38,290 nucleotides of DNA from Flavobacterium aeripolare (lineage in GTDB: Bacteria; Bacteroidota; Bacteroidia; Flavobacteriales; Flavobacteriaceae), in contig NZ_JABSNL010000016.1 in assembly GCF_013294025.1 (NCBI RefSeq), positions 1 to 38,290 on the forward strand. The letters are read 5' to 3'. The notes under the pieces were generated by a model. The model did no database searches, was not told the origin of the DNA, and worked only from the letters and a program-made list of their open reading frames with translations. This document shows positions 35,753-38,290 of this stretch, in pieces (the stretch's first letter is position 1; every line of letters begins with the position of its first letter). The translations under genes and the position numbers were made by a program.

Positions 35753-35768
35753 TTCAAAACTAGAAATA

Positions 35769-36839
35769 ATGGCAGGAAATAGCTACGGCACACTATTTAA
35801 AATCACCACTTTTGGAGAATCACATGGTGAAGCTTTAGGAGGTATCATAGACGGTTGTCCGTCAGGAATTACTATAGATTTAGCAGCAATACAGTTAGAA
35901 ATGTCAAGGAGAAAACCAGGACAATCTGCAATTGTGACGCAAAGAAAAGAACCAGACGACGTGCAGTTTTTGTCAGGGATTTTTGAAGGAAAAACGACAG
36001 GTACCCCAATAGGTTTTATCATTCCTAATACCAACCAAAAATCGGACGATTATTCTCATATAAAAGATAATTATAGACCTAGTCATGCTGATTATGTGTA
36101 CGACCAAAAGTATGGTACGCGCGATTATCGCGGTGGCGGAAGAAGTTCTGCCCGTGAAACTGCTAGTAGAGTAGTTGCAGGTGCTATTGCCAAGCAAATT
36201 TTACCCGAAATTAAGATTAATGCTTACACTTCATCTGTAGGTGATATATTTTTAGAGAAGCCATATCAAGATTTGGATTTTTCTAAAATTGAAAGTAATC
36301 CCGTGCGTTGTCCTGATGAAGCTTCAGCTGTAAAAATGGAAGAGTACATTCGTGAGATTCGCAAGCAAGGAGATACAGTAGGCGGTACTGTTACATGTGT
36401 TATTCAAAATGTCCCTATTGGTTTAGGCGAACCGGTTTTTGACAAGCTACACGCTGAACTAGGAAAAGCAATGTTGTCTATCAACGCAGTTAAAGGATTT
36501 GAGTACGGAAGCGGTTTTTGCGGTGCAAAAATGAAAGGAAGTGATCATAATGATTTATACAATCCTGACGGTACTACAAAGACAAACCTTTCAGGAGGGA
36601 TTCAAGGAGGAATAAGCAACGGTATGGATATCTATTTTAGAGTAGCGTTCAAGCCCGTAGCAACCATAATGCAAAAGCAAGAATCACTGGATAACAAAGG
36701 AAATATTACCGAAATGACTGGTAAAGGACGTCATGATCCTTGTGTAGTTCCTAGAGCAGTTCCTATCGTAGAAGCGATGGCTGCAATGGTCTTAGCTGAT
36801 TTTTACTTAATCAATAAAACCTATTCAAAGGATATATAA
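35769..36839 (+). CDS. aroC: Chorismate synthase
   Basis: A 356-residue enzyme that converts 5-enolpyruvylshikimate 3-phosphate to chorismate, the last shikimate-pathway step, using reduced FMN. G-E-S-H-G (16-20), the Arg-rich [14 protein letters not shown] (121-134) and a terminal [13 protein letters not shown] block are all diagnostic. The start is ATG 35769 (MAGNSYG): an upstream in-frame codon lies inside the promoter. A symporter gene follows 68 bases downstream. Confidence 0.97.
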   Translation: MAGNSYGTLFKITTFGESHGEALGGIIDGCPSGITIDLAAIQLEMSRRKPGQSAIVTQRKEPDDVQFLSGIFEGKTTGTPIGFIIPNTNQKSDDYSHIKDNYRPSHADYVYDQKYGTRDYRGGGRSSARETASRVVAGAIAKQILPEIKINAYTSSVGDIFLEKPYQDLDFSKIESNPVRCPDEASAVKMEEYIREIRKQGDTVGGTVTCVIQNVPIGLGEPVFDKLHAELGKAMLSINAVKGFEYGSGFCGAKMKGSDHNDLYNPDGTTKTNLSGGIQGGISNGMDIYFRVAFKPVATIMQKQESLDNKGNITEMTGKGRHDPCVVPRAVPIVEAMAAMVLADFYLINKTYSKDI

Positions 36840-36852
36840 ATTAAAATACCAA

Positions 36853-36873
36853 TTGCATTTGGAAGTAATGCAA
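36853..36873 (+). other. Hairpin between aroC and the symporter gene
   Basis: TTGCATT (36853-36859) pairs perfectly with AATGCAA (36867-36873) around a 7-base loop. No T tract follows, so it is not a classic terminator; it could be an operator or a stability element. Confidence 0.4.
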
Positions 36874-36907
36874 AAACACCAAAACTCAAATAATTTTATA
36901 AAACCAA

Positions 36908-38185
36908 ATGCATACACCACAAGAGAAGAAGGCGTCAATATTATCTAATTTAACGACGCAAATCCTAATTGCCATGCTTCTAGGGGGAATATTAGGAATT
37001 GTTATACACAATACAATATCAGCTGAAACAGCCTTAGTCTTTAGCGAAAAAATTAAAATATTAGCGACGGTCTTTATTCGTTTGGTTCAAATGATCATCT
37101 CACCATTAGTATTTACTACACTTGTAGTGGGAATTGCCAAATTAGGAAATGTGAGTACTGTTGGCCGAATTGGAGGAAAAGCTTTAGGTTGGTTTTTTAC
37201 AGCTTCATTTCTTTCTCTTTTACTAGGAATGTTTTTTGTAAATCTATTAGAACCAGGAGAAGGTTTGAACTTATCAAATGTTGATTTGGCATCTGCCTCT
37301 GATGTTGCTGAGAAAACAAAAAGCATCTCTTTTGAGAATTTTATCGAACATATAGTACCTAAAAGTATCTTTGAAGCAATGGCTACAAATGAGATTTTAC
37401 AAATTGTAGTGTTCTCAATTTTCTTTGGTTTAGCTGCCGCTTCTATTGGAGATTTTGCTAAACCTGTTGTAAATGCTTTAGACAAAACATCACACATCAT
37501 ACTTAAAATGGTGAATTATGTAATGAATTTTGCTCCTATTGGAGTTTTTGGAGCGATAGCAGGAGTATTTGCTGTTCGTGATTTCCAGGAGTTAGCAATT
37601 ACATATTTTAAATTCTTTGGATCATTCTTAATTGGTATCGCCTCTTTATGGGTACTGCTAATTGCTGTAGGTTACTTGTTCTTAAAAAGTAGAATGACAG
37701 TACTTTTAAAACGTATCGTTAGTCCGTTAATTATTGCTTTTGGTACGACAAGTAGTGAAGCCGTTTTTCCTAAGTTAACGGAAGAGTTAGAACGTTTTGG
37801 GGTAAAGGATAAAATAGTTTCATTCATGTTGCCGTTAGGTTATTCTTTTAATCTTGATGGGAGTATGATGTACATGACTTTTGCGAGTATTTTTATAGCT
37901 CAAGCTTATGGAGTACATTTAGATATAGGTACGCAATTAACCATGCTACTAGTTTTAATGCTTACCAGTAAAGGTATTGCAGGGGTTCCTAGAGCGAGTT
38001 TAGTTGTCGTAGCTGCAACTTGTGGTATGTTTGATATTCCAATTGAAGGAATTGCCTTGATCTTACCTATTGATCACTTTTGTGATATGTTTAGAAGTGC
38101 TACAAACGTTTTAGGTAACGCTTTAGCTACATCTGTTGTAGGGCAGTGGGAAGAAGGAAACGACGACGCAGTAACTGCAGAATAA
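36908..38185 (+). CDS. Dicarboxylate/amino acid:cation symporter (DAACS family)
   Basis: A 425-residue membrane transporter of the GltP/DctA fold, with about eight helices and two re-entrant hairpins. T-S-S-E-A-V-F-P (281-288) is the tip of hairpin 1, F-N-L-D-G-S (314-319) the NMDGT-like helix 7 motif, and G-I-A-G-V-P (356-361) hairpin 2. Helix 8 reads D-H-F-C-D-M-F-R-S-A-T-N-V-L-G-N. Arg396 would contact the substrate carboxylate, and Asn404 stands where the archaeal sodium-coupled homologue has a cation-binding Asp, hinting at proton coupling. Substrate (glutamate, aspartate or C4-dicarboxylates) is unresolved. A strong terminator follows. Confidence 0.9.
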   Translation: MHTPQEKKASILSNLTTQILIAMLLGGILGIVIHNTISAETALVFSEKIKILATVFIRLVQMIISPLVFTTLVVGIAKLGNVSTVGRIGGKALGWFFTASFLSLLLGMFFVNLLEPGEGLNLSNVDLASASDVAEKTKSISFENFIEHIVPKSIFEAMATNEILQIVVFSIFFGLAAASIGDFAKPVVNALDKTSHIILKMVNYVMNFAPIGVFGAIAGVFAVRDFQELAITYFKFFGSFLIGIASLWVLLIAVGYLFLKSRMTVLLKRIVSPLIIAFGTTSSEAVFPKLTEELERFGVKDKIVSFMLPLGYSFNLDGSMMYMTFASIFIAQAYGVHLDIGTQLTMLLVLMLTSKGIAGVPRASLVVVAATCGMFDIPIEGIALILPIDHFCDMFRSATNVLGNALATSVVGQWEEGNDDAVTAE

Positions 38186-38246
38186 AATATTTGTTTGTCT
38201 AGTCCTAAATAAACGATACAGATTATTGGGATAAAAATAATTAATC

Positions 38247-38281
38247 AAACACTTGCAAGAACGTTTTTGCAAGTGTTTTTT
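38247..38281 (+). terminator. Terminator after the symporter gene
   Basis: AAACACTTGCAA pairs with TTGCAAGTGTTT around an 8-base loop, followed by a T-rich tail. Confidence 0.92.
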
Positions 38282-38290
38282 GTTTTATAT

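Noticed and set aside
35724..35768. Longer aroC starting upstream
   Set aside because: The upstream codons lie in the promoter; chorismate synthase normally starts with M-A-G-N-x-(Y/F)-G.

Overview
This window comes from an AT-rich member of the Bacteroidota, most likely a Flavobacterium or close relative. Three lines of evidence support this: the 5S rRNA tail; promoters matching the flavobacterial TTTG-N(17-23)-TAnnTTTG pattern with almost no Shine-Dalgarno sites; and family markers such as a Bacteroidota-type LptD, a DUF4159 protein, a THUMP-like methyltransferase and bacillithiol synthase BshA. Assignment is by pattern and family knowledge, not by a database search.

Layout. 1-255: the 3' end of an rRNA operon (5S tail), followed by a second, rearranged copy of the 5S tail with its own terminator. 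256-1812: about 1.55 kb with no recognisable gene. 1813-4361: a CAP-domain lipoprotein, tRNA-Ser(UGA), a nitroreductase and a VanX-type D,D-dipeptidase. 4363-9360 (minus strand): methyltransferase and AI-2E-family membrane protein, then the tsaD-rsmE-DUF4159 operon. 9512-13999: tamB, whose frame has no ATG or GTG start. 14348-17786: pfkA, gapA, a BadF-type sugar kinase and mgsA. 17776-20928 (minus): lptD then ridA. 21059-30144 (plus): a long co-directional run of two tandem amidases, an MCE/MlaD protein, two Fe-S proteins, a 160-residue conserved protein and a GH3/beta-lactamase-fold fusion lipoprotein. 30145-30844: a second gene-less gap. 30845-34055: a Zn/Cd-type P-ATPase and bshA. 34129-35585 (minus): a small outer-membrane barrel and an LpxH-like phosphoesterase. 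35769-38185: aroC and a dicarboxylate/amino-acid symporter.

How the genes fit together. Two themes recur. The first is the envelope: LptD, TamB, MCE, the LpxH-like enzyme and the barrel serve outer-membrane lipid and protein traffic, while two amidases, the VanX-type dipeptidase, the NagZ-like GH3 fusion and the BadF kinase could form a peptidoglycan turnover and recycling set. The second is glycolysis and electrophile control: pfkA and gapA sit beside methylglyoxal synthase, and bshA makes the thiol that can handle methylglyoxal. Most of the window is core genome. No prophage, insertion sequence, CRISPR array or defence island was seen. The points most worth a second look are the tamB start, the rearranged 5S tail, the amidase pair with a 12-A tract, the orphan Fe-S pair beside MCE, the GH3 fusion and the repeat-flanked aroC promoter.
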